From an uncultured Clostridia bacterium (lineage in GTDB: Bacteria > Bacillota > Clostridia > Peptostreptococcales > Anaerovoracaceae), in the NCBI GenBank assembly GCA_945830395.1, contig CALZYE010000008.1, positions 1 to 64,000 of the forward strand: a stretch of 64,000 nt of DNA, in the 5' to 3' direction. Numbering within the stretch: the first letter of the stretch is position 1; each line of letters starts with the position of its first letter. A model generated the notes under the pieces. That model saw only the letters and a program-made list of their open reading frames with translations, was not told where the DNA came from and searched no databases. The position numbers were made by a program, and so were the translations under genes. Positions 35,908 through 46,273 of this stretch are shown here, one piece after another.

Positions 35908-36972
35908 TTAAATCTTTGCAATAAACATCTCCAAAGCCATCTGCGGATTGAGAACTCCGGTTACCATACTGCCGTATGCTTCATAGATTCCTTTGAGCAT
36001 ATTTCGCAATTTATCCATGGGATACTTAGATGCGTATGCCATCGCCTTTTCTATTCTGAATCTGTGAATATTAGTATATTTGCTGATGGCATGGGCATTA
36101 TAAAGACCTTCAGACCCCTGAACAAATTCTTTAATTTCAAACATCAATTCAACCTGAGATGCTATTGCCAAGGCTATCGGTATACCGCCATACGGATCAT
36201 CTTTCATCTTGTTGTGAAGAATCTCCAGCGCCTTTGTCTTATCATTTCCGCTTATTCCGTCTATAAGGTTAAAAATAAAAGTATCTCCGTCCCCTTCAAT
36301 CAGCGTATCTATATCTAATTTAGTTATAACACTTTTTTCATTATATGCAATAAGTTTATCTATATCATTTTTAAAATTATACAGCCGGTATTCGCTTTCC
36401 CTGTTCAAATATCCCGTGCGATCAATCAGTTCCCTCATTGTGCCTGCATCTATATCGATTTTTGCCTCCCTGAACCTCTTTGATGCAAAGGAAATAAGCT
36501 GGGCTTCTGTCAAAGTCCCGTATTCATAAATACTTGCGGTTTTTTTTAGAGTTTTTGCAAGCTTACTTCTTCCGTCAATCTCAGAATTGCTGAACACCGC
36601 TATCGTGTTTTCGTTGGGGTTTTCCAAATATGAAGTTATTTCTCTTATTCCCTCCTCCCCATAGCCTGAAAGTCCTGAAACTGACTTAAGCGCCCTGAAG
36701 TTTTTAATCCAAACAACTCTTTTTTCGGATAAAACGGGGAACATCTGACATGATTCTACGATTTCCGAAGGGCTGACCGTTTCTCCGTCTAAAACAAGAT
36801 AATCCATGGCCTGCACGGATTCATTTATATACTTTTTTCTTATCTCGGACAATGACCAGTCGATTAAATATTCTTCCATGCCAAACAGCAATACTGTGCT
36901 GTTGAGTAAACCTTTTTTATTGTCCACTGCAAAGTCCCGAAAACCTCGCTCCTGCTTTTTATTTGGCGGCAT
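35908..36972 (-). CDS. holA: DNA polymerase III delta subunit
   Basis: LFGMEEYLIDWSLSEIRKKYI...; downstream of comEC. Confidence 0.88.
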   Translation of the reverse strand: MPPNKKQERGFRDFAVDNKKGLLNSTVLLFGMEEYLIDWSLSEIRKKYINESVQAMDYLVLDGETVSPSEIVESCQMFPVLSEKRVVWIKNFRALKSVSGLSGYGEEGIREITSYLENPNENTIAVFSNSEIDGRSKLAKTLKKTASIYEYGTLTEAQLISFASKRFREAKIDIDAGTMRELIDRTGYLNRESEYRLYNFKNDIDKLIAYNEKSVITKLDIDTLIEGDGDTFIFNLIDGISGNDKTKALEILHNKMKDDPYGGIPIALAIASQVELMFEIKEFVQGSEGLYNAHAISKYTNIHRFRIEKAMAYASKYPMDKLRNMLKGIYEAYGSMVTGVLNPQMALEMFIAKI

Positions 36973-39248
36973 ACGCTGATGTTACCTTTCTCTTTAATTA
37001 TTCCTATTGCTCCGTCATTATCCGTCCTATATGTAATTATACCTTTTTGCTTCAGCTTTTCAATAACTTCATCAGAAGGATGACCATAATTATTTTTTCC
37101 TACACCTATAACAGCCAAATCCGGGCTTACGGCATCAATAAATTCCTGAGAGGAACTGTACTTGCTGCCGTGATGTGGAACCTTCAAAACATCACATTTA
37201 AGTACATCTGTTCCTCTGTACTTCTCAATCAACTTAGCTTCACCATCTCTGCTTATATCTCCTGTTATTAAAATACTTATTCCGTCTATATGCACCTTAA
37301 AAATCAAACTGTTTTCATTTTCATCTTCTATGGTAAAATCCTGTATTTCCGGCCACAAAATTTCCACGGTTAAAGATTTTCCGATTCTGTATCTGTCACC
37401 TTTTTTGCCCTTATATATAATTTTATTCACTTTGAAGCAGCGGGACAATTCCTGAATGCCTTTATAGTGGTCTGTATGAAGATGGGTTACAAAAGCCGCA
37501 TCTATGCCGTCTGCTCCGTTGTGTAAAAAATATGGTTTTAATATCTTCTTTCCCACATCATATTCCGCTTTTCCGCCGCCGTCAAATATAACATTTTTTC
37601 CGTCACCTGTCTTGATGTGAAGGCAGTCTCCCTGTCCTACATCCACCATCACGGCATTTGCCCTGTCAAACCCATTTTGCTCCTTTATGAAAACTGCAAA
37701 TACGATAATAACAGCTACACACAATATTTTTGCAATATCAGTGTATCTTTTTCGGTGCAGAAGCACAAAACAAATTTCACTTGAAATAAAAAACATGGCA
37801 AAGTAAACTGCCGTTACGGAAAACAGATGAGGAGAAACAACATCTGCAGAAAACATACCGTTAAAGTTCAGAAGTTTATTCAATTTAATGAGCAATGTGC
37901 CCATAGAACAAATAATGTTTCCGAGAAATTCAAAACTGTTAGAAGCCAAATTTGCAGCGAATGCAGCCATACTTACGGGAAGCAGCACAGATAAGAGGAT
38001 AATTACCGGTATATTGCATAATAAAGCAATGAGCGGTATTTTGTTAAATGTATATGCAGAGTATGGAAGAATGCCCATTTGGATTCCGACAGCTGCGGCA
38101 ACTTCTTCAGCCGTCCATTTGCCTAAAAACGGTAGTAAAAATGCAATCGCAGTGACTGCAAGAAATGACATCTGGAAATCGGCGCCGAAAACTGTCCACG
38201 GGTTAAAAAGCATCATACACAAGCATGTAAGGGATAGTGAAGACAGTAGATCAAATCTAAGGTCAAGCTTATCCGCCAGAAGCTTCAACAAAATCAGTAT
38301 AATTGCTCTGGTAACAGATACACTCCATAATGTAGCTACGCCGTAACACAAAAGAAATATAACGAAAAATGCCGTATAAACAGAGGACTTCTTTCTCAGG
38401 GTAAGTCTTTTGTAAATCGAATATAAAATCCCCACATGAATACCGCTCACCGCAAGGACATGTGCAGTACCGTTTTCTCTGAAATCTTCCTGAAGTTCTT
38501 CAGACATCATTGCAGTATCGCCGAACAAAATCCCCTTTATAATCCCCTTAGTTTCATCGTCGCTTCTTAAATTTTTTATGAAATTTTCTCTTTTTATGAA
38601 AATATATCTGTGCAATCTGTCTATGAAATTGAAATTTGAAACCTCGGGCTGAATATACTCCGGGGCGCATATAAAATAAATTCCCCGGCTCTTCAAATAG
38701 GTTTCATAATCAAAGCACCTTGGGTTTCCGTTGGGCTTAGGCCTTTCAAGTTTTCCTTTGAATACCACTTTCTTTCTGCACAAGTTATAATCTTCATATC
38801 CGCCATTATATTTTTTTACTAAAATTTTTGTCTGCGTATAAACTCTGCCGCTTCTGACATTAACAACAAGTTCGGAATTCAACGAGCCGTTTCTGCCTTT
38901 TTTTATTTTTACAGACTCAACTATGCCTGTATGACACTTTTCCGTTTTTAAAAAAACATCATGTAAATGGAGTTCCCAAAGCTGAGAGAAGCTCATAACC
39001 ATAAAGCCTGCCATAAAAAAACAGACTATTACCTTACGCATAGCCTGCTGAAATACAAATTCATCTAATCTTCGTGTAAAAAATACCGCACTTGCAGTAA
39101 TTACCATAAAAAAGAAATAATAGTAACTTGCCATTATTCCGAGGATAAAAAATAAAGTACAAATAAAAAGTTTTCGTCTCATGTTGTTTCGCGCCTTCCG
39201 GCATCCTATCCACTCAATTTTATACCATAATTTTACATTTTTCAACAA
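36864..39248 (-). CDS. comEC: ComEC/Rec2 competence DNA channel with metallo-beta-lactamase domain
   Basis: GILFGDTAMMSEELQEDFRENGTAHVLAVSGIHVG; VDVGQGDCLHIKTGDGKNVIFDGGG; THLHTDHYKGI; likely start at MRRKLFICT. Confidence 0.93.
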   Translation of the reverse strand: MLKNVKLWYKIEWIGCRKARNNMRRKLFICTLFFILGIMASYYYFFFMVITASAVFFTRRLDEFVFQQAMRKVIVCFFMAGFMVMSFSQLWELHLHDVFLKTEKCHTGIVESVKIKKGRNGSLNSELVVNVRSGRVYTQTKILVKKYNGGYEDYNLCRKKVVFKGKLERPKPNGNPRCFDYETYLKSRGIYFICAPEYIQPEVSNFNFIDRLHRYIFIKRENFIKNLRSDDETKGIIKGILFGDTAMMSEELQEDFRENGTAHVLAVSGIHVGILYSIYKRLTLRKKSSVYTAFFVIFLLCYGVATLWSVSVTRAIILILLKLLADKLDLRFDLLSSLSLTCLCMMLFNPWTVFGADFQMSFLAVTAIAFLLPFLGKWTAEEVAAAVGIQMGILPYSAYTFNKIPLIALLCNIPVIILLSVLLPVSMAAFAANLASNSFEFLGNIICSMGTLLIKLNKLLNFNGMFSADVVSPHLFSVTAVYFAMFFISSEICFVLLHRKRYTDIAKILCVAVIIVFAVFIKEQNGFDRANAVMVDVGQGDCLHIKTGDGKNVIFDGGGKAEYDVGKKILKPYFLHNGADGIDAAFVTHLHTDHYKGIQELSRCFKVNKIIYKGKKGDRYRIGKSLTVEILWPEIQDFTIEDENENSLIFKVHIDGISILITGDISRDGEAKLIEKYRGTDVLKCDVLKVPHHGSKYSSSQEFIDAVSPDLAVIGVGKNNYGHPSDEVIEKLKQKGIITYRTDNDGAIGIIKEKGNISVCRQIKSRSEVFGTLQWTIKKVYSTAQYCCLAWKNI

Positions 39249-39348
39249 TTATATTCTTCGCATTAAAACACTTAACTTTAACTGCATATTATGATATAAT
39301 ACACATATATTTTTTGAGAAAATTTTTTAACAGAAGAGGAATTGAAAT

Positions 39349-42066
39349 ATGCAATTATTTAAAGGTAAAAAAGAGCGCGTTAAAGAGAAGGATGTCCATT
39401 ATCGCACATTGACAATTGCGGGACGAGAGATTGCTTTATCACCCAAAAACATTTTCAAAACCGTTCTGCTGCTCCTTGCAGTGATGATTTTGGTATTGAT
39501 AATTTATGTCGTTGCAGTTATTGCCACGGCGCCAAAGATTGATACCGATAAAATTTATGAGACTCTTAGTGAAAGTTCCATAATATACGACGATCATGGA
39601 AAGAAAGTGGACTTGGTGTATTCGGGAGAAAACAGGACAAATATCAAGTACGACAATGCTCCGAAAAATCTGGTAAATGCGTATATAGCATTGGAAGACA
39701 AGACTTTTGAGAAACATCACGGTTTCAACTTCATCCGAATCTTAGGCGCCATTAAGGAAACGATTTTTTCCGGCGGACAGGTGGGCGGAACCAGTACCAT
39801 CACCCAGCAACTCGCCAGAAATGTTTATCTGAAATCAAGAATGACAGAGCGTTCATTGAGCAGAAAGATTGTAGAAGCCTGGTACACCCTTAAACTGGAA
39901 AACAATCTGTCTAAGAAACAGATTATGGAAGCTTATCTTAATACGATATATTTGGGGTTCAACAGTTGGGGAGTAGAGTCCGCTTCCGAAGCCTATTTCC
40001 AAAAGAAGACAAAGGATCTGACCCTTGAGCAGTGTGCGGCACTTGCAGCTTTGCCCCAGTCTCCTACAAATTATGCTCTTGTGGTGCTTTTGGAAAAAGA
40101 TGCAAAACCTAAACCCTCCCAGATTCTCAAGAGAGACTCAAGCGGAATTTATGTAATAAATGACATATCGAAGGACAGACGAATCACATGTCTGAAGCTC
40201 ATGCTGGAGCAGAAGTACATAACGAAGAGCCAGTACGACAAAGCGGTCAAGGCCTCTCTCAAATCAATGCTTAAACCTAATTTCCATATGAATGATTCTA
40301 ATATAGCCTATTTTACCGACTACACGGTTGCTCAGGTAATAAAAGATCTTCAGAAAAAGGAAGATTTAAGCTACGATGATGCCTGGGATAAAGTTTACAA
40401 GGGCGGACTTAAGATTTACTCTACAATGGATAAAACTGCTCAAAACACAATACAAAAAGAATTTCGTCAGAATTACAATTTCCCTTCAATTACGAATATA
40501 AGCTACGATGGAAACGGCAACATTTTGAATAAAAAAGGACAGGTTGCGATGTATTCCATGGATAACTACATTAAAAACGGTCGTTTTACCTTTAAAAAAG
40601 ATGAAATTGAGAAAAATTCGGACGGTTCATTCCTGATAAAAGCCAATAAGAGACTTAAGATATACACCACCTCCGCAAACGGGAAAACAGATTACAGCTT
40701 GGAGTTTCCTAATATGTACAAGTGGAGAGACGGCAGACTATATTCCGTATCGGGAGGATACATCAATATACCTCAGCAGTACAAACAACTTGATGACAAC
40801 GGAAATCTTATGGTATCTGCAAAGTTTATGGAAACCAAGGAAGGAAAGAAAACCATACTGCACGATAATTCAGGATACTATATAACAGAAAATAACTACA
40901 GCGTAAACCAAGGTGTAATTCAGCCTCAATCTGCCATGACAATTATAGAAAACTCCACAGGACAGATAAAGGCTATGGTCGGCGGTCGAAAAACCAAAGG
41001 CAAACTGCTCTACAACAGAGCAATACAGCCAAGACAGCCGGGATCATCCATTAAGCCTCTCGGGGTATACGCTCCTGCGATACAGCAAGGTGCCGAAGAA
41101 GCCGCTGCCAAGAAAACTCATAATTTCGTAGACTATCAAATAGACCGACAGGGTTCTCGCGGCTGGGGAAATTATATAACCGCAGGCTCTGTAGTTGCAG
41201 ACGAAAGAACTACTAATAACGGAGTTGCATGGCCTGTAAATGCCAGCGGAACTTACAGCGGCAGGAACACCCTGAGAAGTGCCATCAAAAATTCTATAAA
41301 CACCTGTGCCTATAAAATATGGCTTCAAGTAGGACAGCAATATTCCACGAAGATGGTTAAGAAGTTCGGTATCACTACCTTAGTCACAAAGGGCTCCGTA
41401 AATGACAACAATGCCGCAGCCCTTGCTCTTGGAGGTATGACTAAAGGTGCAACCACGCTGGAGATGGCAAACGCATATACCACCTTCCCAAACAACGGAA
41501 CCCGTGCGGAAAAACCGATCTGCTATACGAAGGTAGTTAATGCAGACGGAGAAACCATACTTACAAAGAAAGCTAAATCCACAAGAGTTCTAAATGAGGA
41601 TGTGGCTTGGATAATGTCCGACCTGATGAAAGGTGTAGTCTCAGGCGGTACCGGTACTGCCGCAACCGTATATGGAGTTCGTGCAGGCGGTAAAACCGGT
41701 ACAACCACAGACCAGTTCGACATCTGGTTCGACGGTTTTACGCCAAACTACTCGGCAGCTCTCTGGATTGGAAATGACATTAACATATCTCTGACAAGCA
41801 TGTCGGGATACGCTGCTGCCCTGTGGGGTAAAATAATGAATCAAATCCCGGCTGCAAAAACGGGAGAATACAAGGCTATGCCTTCCGATGTACAATATGT
41901 AAACGGAGAATATTACGCAAAAGGTACCTACAGTTACAGTAATTATGTAACACCTGAAGAAATATTGAAAAAGAAAAAAGAGGAAGCTCTAAAAAAACAA
42001 AAGGAAGAAGAACAGAAAAAGAAACAAGATGAAAAGAAGAAGATTCAGCAAAATCCGGGAAATTAA
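39349..42066 (+). CDS. class A penicillin-binding protein (PBP1A-like)
   Basis: ALEDKTFEKHHGFNFIRILGAI, GGTSTITQQLARNVYL, transpeptidase QPGSSIKP, KTGTT. Confidence 0.95.
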   Translation: MQLFKGKKERVKEKDVHYRTLTIAGREIALSPKNIFKTVLLLLAVMILVLIIYVVAVIATAPKIDTDKIYETLSESSIIYDDHGKKVDLVYSGENRTNIKYDNAPKNLVNAYIALEDKTFEKHHGFNFIRILGAIKETIFSGGQVGGTSTITQQLARNVYLKSRMTERSLSRKIVEAWYTLKLENNLSKKQIMEAYLNTIYLGFNSWGVESASEAYFQKKTKDLTLEQCAALAALPQSPTNYALVVLLEKDAKPKPSQILKRDSSGIYVINDISKDRRITCLKLMLEQKYITKSQYDKAVKASLKSMLKPNFHMNDSNIAYFTDYTVAQVIKDLQKKEDLSYDDAWDKVYKGGLKIYSTMDKTAQNTIQKEFRQNYNFPSITNISYDGNGNILNKKGQVAMYSMDNYIKNGRFTFKKDEIEKNSDGSFLIKANKRLKIYTTSANGKTDYSLEFPNMYKWRDGRLYSVSGGYINIPQQYKQLDDNGNLMVSAKFMETKEGKKTILHDNSGYYITENNYSVNQGVIQPQSAMTIIENSTGQIKAMVGGRKTKGKLLYNRAIQPRQPGSSIKPLGVYAPAIQQGAEEAAAKKTHNFVDYQIDRQGSRGWGNYITAGSVVADERTTNNGVAWPVNASGTYSGRNTLRSAIKNSINTCAYKIWLQVGQQYSTKMVKKFGITTLVTKGSVNDNNAAALALGGMTKGATTLEMANAYTTFPNNGTRAEKPICYTKVVNADGETILTKKAKSTRVLNEDVAWIMSDLMKGVVSGGTGTAATVYGVRAGGKTGTTTDQFDIWFDGFTPNYSAALWIGNDINISLTSMSGYAAALWGKIMNQIPAAKTGEYKAMPSDVQYVNGEYYAKGTYSYSNYVTPEEILKKKKEEALKKQKEEEQKKKQDEKKKIQQNPGN

Positions 42067-42095
42067 ATAATCAAATATCGGTATCAACTGCTGCG

Positions 42096-42127
42096 AAAGG
42101 GGCTATGCAAATTGCATAACCCCTTTT
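42096..42127. terminator. bidirectional terminator after the PBP gene
   Basis: aaaggggctatgcaa-attgcataaccccttttct. Confidence 0.85.
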
Positions 42128-42141
42128 CTTGCGCAACAAAA

Positions 42142-42215
42142 CCCCGCATTTGTGCAGGTTCCCAAAAGTCAGATCTTAAAGTCTGATAACTGAAAGTCCG
42201 TGCATTTACGCGGGG
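42142..42215 (-). other. long structured stem-loop between the PBP gene and rpe
   Basis: Minus CCCCGC-gtaaa-TGCAcGG...CC-TGCA-caaat-GCGGGG-TTTTG with inner TCAGA/TCTGA stem. Confidence 0.65.
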
Positions 42216-42257
42216 CTGATCTCTTCCCTCATAAACAGCAAAATCGTTATGCCTGTC

Positions 42258-42920
42258 CTATCTTATTGCCGAAAGGAAGTCTTTAACGGCATTATCTATA
42301 TCTCCATTGCCAAATACAGCTGAGCCTGCAACCACAATGTCCACGCCGGCTTCAACGATTTCCCTCACATTTTCCATCTTAACTCCGCCATCAATTTCGA
42401 TTTGGAAATCGTATCCCATTGATTCTCTTATCTCCGCAAGTTTTACGATTTTTTTCAGTGCAGAAGATATGAAGCTCTGTCCACCAAATCCCGGGTTAAC
42501 GGACATAATCAAAACTAAGTCCACATCTGCCAAAACTTCTCCCAAAGAAGATAGCGGAGTTGCAGGGTTAATGGAAACTCCCGCACCTACGCCGTAAGAC
42601 TTGATGTGCTGTATGGTCCTGTGCAGATGAGGACAGGCTTCCTGATGCACCGTAATAAATTCCGTCTTTTCTGTTACGAAGTCCGGGATATACTTGTCGG
42701 GGTCCTCAATCATAAGATGCACATCGTAGCCTGCTGTATCATACTTGTCAAGACTCTTCATAACAGATGCTCCGAAGCTTATGTTCGGAACAAAATGACC
42801 GTCCATAACATCAATATGCATGTAATCTGCGCCTGCTTCGGAAGCTTTGATTACATCCGCCCCAAGATTTGAGAAATCTGCCGATAAAATTGAAGGTGAC
42901 AATTTAGCCATTACTACCAC
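42258..42920 (-). CDS. rpe: ribulose-phosphate 3-epimerase
   Basis: KLSPSILSADFSNLG, MHIDVMDGHFVPNISFG, VLIMSVNPGFGGQ. Confidence 0.97.
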   Translation of the reverse strand: MVVMAKLSPSILSADFSNLGADVIKASEAGADYMHIDVMDGHFVPNISFGASVMKSLDKYDTAGYDVHLMIEDPDKYIPDFVTEKTEFITVHQEACPHLHRTIQHIKSYGVGAGVSINPATPLSSLGEVLADVDLVLIMSVNPGFGGQSFISSALKKIVKLAEIRESMGYDFQIEIDGGVKMENVREIVEAGVDIVVAGSAVFGNGDIDNAVKDFLSAIR

Positions 42921-43789
42921 TTCTTCCTTTCTTGTAATTCTTTATAATTTTTTATATAGGATTCGTATCGTTTAGGATTTATCTTTCCATCCCTAAGTCC
43001 TTCCAAAACCTTGCAGCCCGGTTCATGTATGTGGCTGCAGCTTCCAAACCTGCAGCCGGCTCCTGCCATGCTCAGCTTTTTGATTTCAGGATAGAATTCA
43101 CTTAAGTCACCTTCTTCAATGCCACTTAAGTCAAATGAAGTAAAACCGGGAGTATCATATATAAATCCGCCTAAATCCGATTCAAACATTTCCACATGCC
43201 TTGTGGTATGTTTGCCCCTTTTCGTCTTAAGGCTTATTTCTGATATTTCCGCACCCGCTTCAGGTATCAGGGAGTTGATAATCGTAGATTTGCCTACCCC
43301 CGAAGGTCCTGCAAATGCTGTACATTTGCCTTCTATCAAATGCGCAAGTTTATCCGTTCCAATCTTATCCTTTGCTGAAACCATGACAACATCATAGATA
43401 TCCGTATATGATTCTACAAGCCTTGCTGCAAGCTCTTCTGATACCAAATCCACCTTATTCATACACAGAATCGGACTTACTCCTTTGCTCTCTGCCATTA
43501 TTAAAAATTTGTCCACTAAATCAAAATTGGGTTTCGGATTCTTTGCAGCAAATGTAACTGCAATACAATCTACATTCGATATCGGCGGACGAACAAAGTA
43601 ATTTTTTCGCGGCAAAAGTTTATTTATAACACCGTCGCCATCAGGTAAAATCTCAATATCCACCATATCTCCCACGATCAGCGTGATATTGTCCCTGCGA
43701 AAAATTCCGCGTCCTCTTGTCTGTATAATACCATCGGCGGTTCTTACATAGTAAAAACCACCGATTCCTTTAATAATTCTACCTATCAT
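42914..43789 (-). CDS. rsgA: ribosome small subunit-dependent GTPase
   Basis: AFAGPSGVGKSTIINSL, CMNKVDL, GCRFGSCSHIHEPGC. Confidence 0.96.
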   Translation of the reverse strand: MIGRIIKGIGGFYYVRTADGIIQTRGRGIFRRDNITLIVGDMVDIEILPDGDGVINKLLPRKNYFVRPPISNVDCIAVTFAAKNPKPNFDLVDKFLIMAESKGVSPILCMNKVDLVSEELAARLVESYTDIYDVVMVSAKDKIGTDKLAHLIEGKCTAFAGPSGVGKSTIINSLIPEAGAEISEISLKTKRGKHTTRHVEMFESDLGGFIYDTPGFTSFDLSGIEEGDLSEFYPEIKKLSMAGAGCRFGSCSHIHEPGCKVLEGLRDGKINPKRYESYIKNYKELQERKKW

Positions 43790-43791
43790 AT

Positions 43792-45510
43792 TTATTTATC
43801 ATCTTTTTTCTTCCCGCTGTCCTCCGTATCCGGATTGACATTAGGTGCGCCCTTGCTTATCTTAATATTAACCTTGGTTCCGGCCTTAAGCTTAGTACCG
43901 GCATCATACTGCTGCCAGAAAACCGTACCCTTCGGATATACATCATTTTCTTCAGGCAAACTTTCTCCTATTTCAAGCTTGTTTTTGCGAAGTGCATTTA
44001 CCGCCTGTGCATAAGTCAGCCCCATCAAAGACGGCATGGCATATTCCTCGGTTTTCTTGCCGCTGCAAACCACCAAGCTTACCTTTGTGCCTTTTTCCGC
44101 CACTGCATCTCCTGTGGGACTCTGGCTCATAATTTCACCCTTGCTGAATTTATCGCTCTTCTCATATTTAACATTCGGATCCAGTTCAAATCCTTTTTCT
44201 TTCAGAAGTGCGCTTATAGATTCCTGATCGTAATTTTTTCCCACCAAATTCGGAACTGCATTGGTAGCTTTGCCTGCGCTTATATTAAGTGTAACGGTGG
44301 TACCTTTTTCCACCTTTTCGTAAGCCTTCGGATTCTGCTTTGCAACTTTTCCGGCTTCCACCTTATCGCTGGTAACCTTATCGCCTCTTTCCACCTTGAG
44401 ACCTGCATCTTCAATGCTCTTTTTAGCTTCCGAGTAGGTTAAATCCACCACATTAGGCACTTCTACTTTCTTCCCTCCAAAAGTGGCAAGAAGAGCACCG
44501 AAAACTGCCGCTGTTAACAACACTACACCTGCAACTATAGCGATAATTTTCTTTTTCTTGTTATTCTTCTTTTTCTCAGGTTTTTTATTCTCTTCGTAAT
44601 CGTCATACAAATCGTTTCTGACTTTATTTTGAGATACTCCTTTAGCCTCATGTTCATCCTTTGCAACAAATACGGAATCTCCCACCATGCGCGTTACAAA
44701 TTCAATGTTCTTCAAATCTTCAAGCATTTCATCAGCGCCGGAAAATCTGTTAGACTGAAATTTGTCCGTTGCTTTCATCACTATCTTTTCAAGCGCCGGG
44801 GGAACTGCCGGTATAATGCTTGAAACAGGTTTTATTTCGTCATTTATGTGCATCAAGGCAACTTGAACCGGGTTATCACCGTCAAACGGCACCTTTCCCG
44901 TTAGCATTTCGTAAAGAACTATTCCCAAAGAGTATATGTCGGATCTTTCATCCACATAAGAACCTCTGGCCTGCTCCGGTGAAAAATAGTGAACAGAACC
45001 CATTATTCTGCTGGTATCTGCAAGGGTTGCATCGCTTACCGCCTTTGCGATACCGAAGTCTCCCAGCTTTGCAACTCCATCTTTTGTAAGCATTATATTA
45101 TGCGGTTTAATATCTCTATGAATAATGTTGTTTCGATGTGCTAAACTCAGCGCCGATGCCACCTGCTTTGTAATTTCTATAGCCACCTTGTAATTCATCG
45201 GCGCCTGCTCTTTTATTATATCGCTCAGAGGCTTTCCGTCAACAAGCTCCATAACTATGAAATGAATATTCCCTTCGCGGCCTACATCATATACGCTGGT
45301 TATGTTTGGGTGCTGAAGACCTGCCGCCGCCTGGGATTCTCTTCTAAAACTGTCCACAAACTGAGCGTCCTTAGTATATTCAGGTCTTAAAATCTTAATT
45401 GCAACAAAGCGATTCAAAAGACGGTCCTTGGACTTATATACCACCGCCATTCCGCCTTCACCGATTTTTTCGATTAACTCGTATCTGCCTACCAATAGTT
45501 TATTACTCAT
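43792..45510 (-). CDS. prkC: PASTA-domain Ser/Thr protein kinase
   Basis: Kinase HRNNIIHRDIKPHNIML, DFGIAKA; TM; three PASTA repeats. Confidence 0.96.
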   Translation of the reverse strand: MSNKLLVGRYELIEKIGEGGMAVVYKSKDRLLNRFVAIKILRPEYTKDAQFVDSFRRESQAAAGLQHPNITSVYDVGREGNIHFIVMELVDGKPLSDIIKEQAPMNYKVAIEITKQVASALSLAHRNNIIHRDIKPHNIMLTKDGVAKLGDFGIAKAVSDATLADTSRIMGSVHYFSPEQARGSYVDERSDIYSLGIVLYEMLTGKVPFDGDNPVQVALMHINDEIKPVSSIIPAVPPALEKIVMKATDKFQSNRFSGADEMLEDLKNIEFVTRMVGDSVFVAKDEHEAKGVSQNKVRNDLYDDYEENKKPEKKKNNKKKKIIAIVAGVVLLTAAVFGALLATFGGKKVEVPNVVDLTYSEAKKSIEDAGLKVERGDKVTSDKVEAGKVAKQNPKAYEKVEKGTTVTLNISAGKATNAVPNLVGKNYDQESISALLKEKGFELDPNVKYEKSDKFSKGEIMSQSPTGDAVAEKGTKVSLVVCSGKKTEEYAMPSLMGLTYAQAVNALRKNKLEIGESLPEENDVYPKGTVFWQQYDAGTKLKAGTKVNIKISKGAPNVNPDTEDSGKKKDDK

Positions 45511-46249
45511 CTAAATCATCCTCCGAAATTTTTAAACAAATGACAGTTATATTATCGCCTCCGCCATTATCATTTGCCATTTCGATAAAATCGCAACACA
45601 GGTCTCCCATAGTTTTCCTGCGCGAAATCATTCTCCTCATATCTCTTTCATCGACTTCGCCGTAAAGGCCGTCTGTACACATTATTATAATATCCTCAGA
45701 ACTTACCGGAGTTACGAAAAAATCAACATCAATTTTTTCTTCGGCTCCCACCGCTCTGGTTATCATATTCTTTTTTTCATGTTTTTTTGCTTCCTTGCCG
45801 GTTATTACGCCTGCCTTAAGCAAACTGTTTACATATGTGTGATCTTCCGTTATCTGAATCAGTTTGTCACCTCGATAAAGATACGCCCTGCTGTCGCCTA
45901 TATTACAGATATATGCTTTGCCTTTACTTACATAAGTAACCACCATTGTGGTTGCCATACCTTTATTTTGTTCAAACCTCTCTGAGCTTTCAAGGATTGC
46001 CTTATTTGCCGAATTAATCCCCTTTATCAAATAATTTCTTATATCCGCTTCAGTCGCAGTATCTGTTAACTCATTTTTATCCACAAAATCTGCAACCTCC
46101 ATCACCGCCGTCCTGCTGGCAATTTCTCCGGAATTGCTTCCACCGACGCCATCGGCAATTATGAAAATGTTTTTTTTTGGAATGACATAACAAGCATCTT
46201 CGTTATTGCTTCTTCGTCTCCCCTTGTCGGTTTTGAAACCTACCTCCAT
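45503..46249 (-). CDS. prpC: PP2C-family Ser/Thr phosphatase
   Basis: GRRRSNNEDACYV, IADGVGGSNSGEIAS, ICNIGDSRAYLYR. Confidence 0.95.
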   Translation of the reverse strand: MEVGFKTDKGRRRSNNEDACYVIPKKNIFIIADGVGGSNSGEIASRTAVMEVADFVDKNELTDTATEADIRNYLIKGINSANKAILESSERFEQNKGMATTMVVTYVSKGKAYICNIGDSRAYLYRGDKLIQITEDHTYVNSLLKAGVITGKEAKKHEKKNMITRAVGAEEKIDVDFFVTPVSSEDIIIMCTDGLYGEVDERDMRRMISRRKTMGDLCCDFIEMANDNGGGDNITVICLKISEDDLDE

Positions 46250-46273
46250 TATAAAAAAGGCTCCTTTCTGCCA

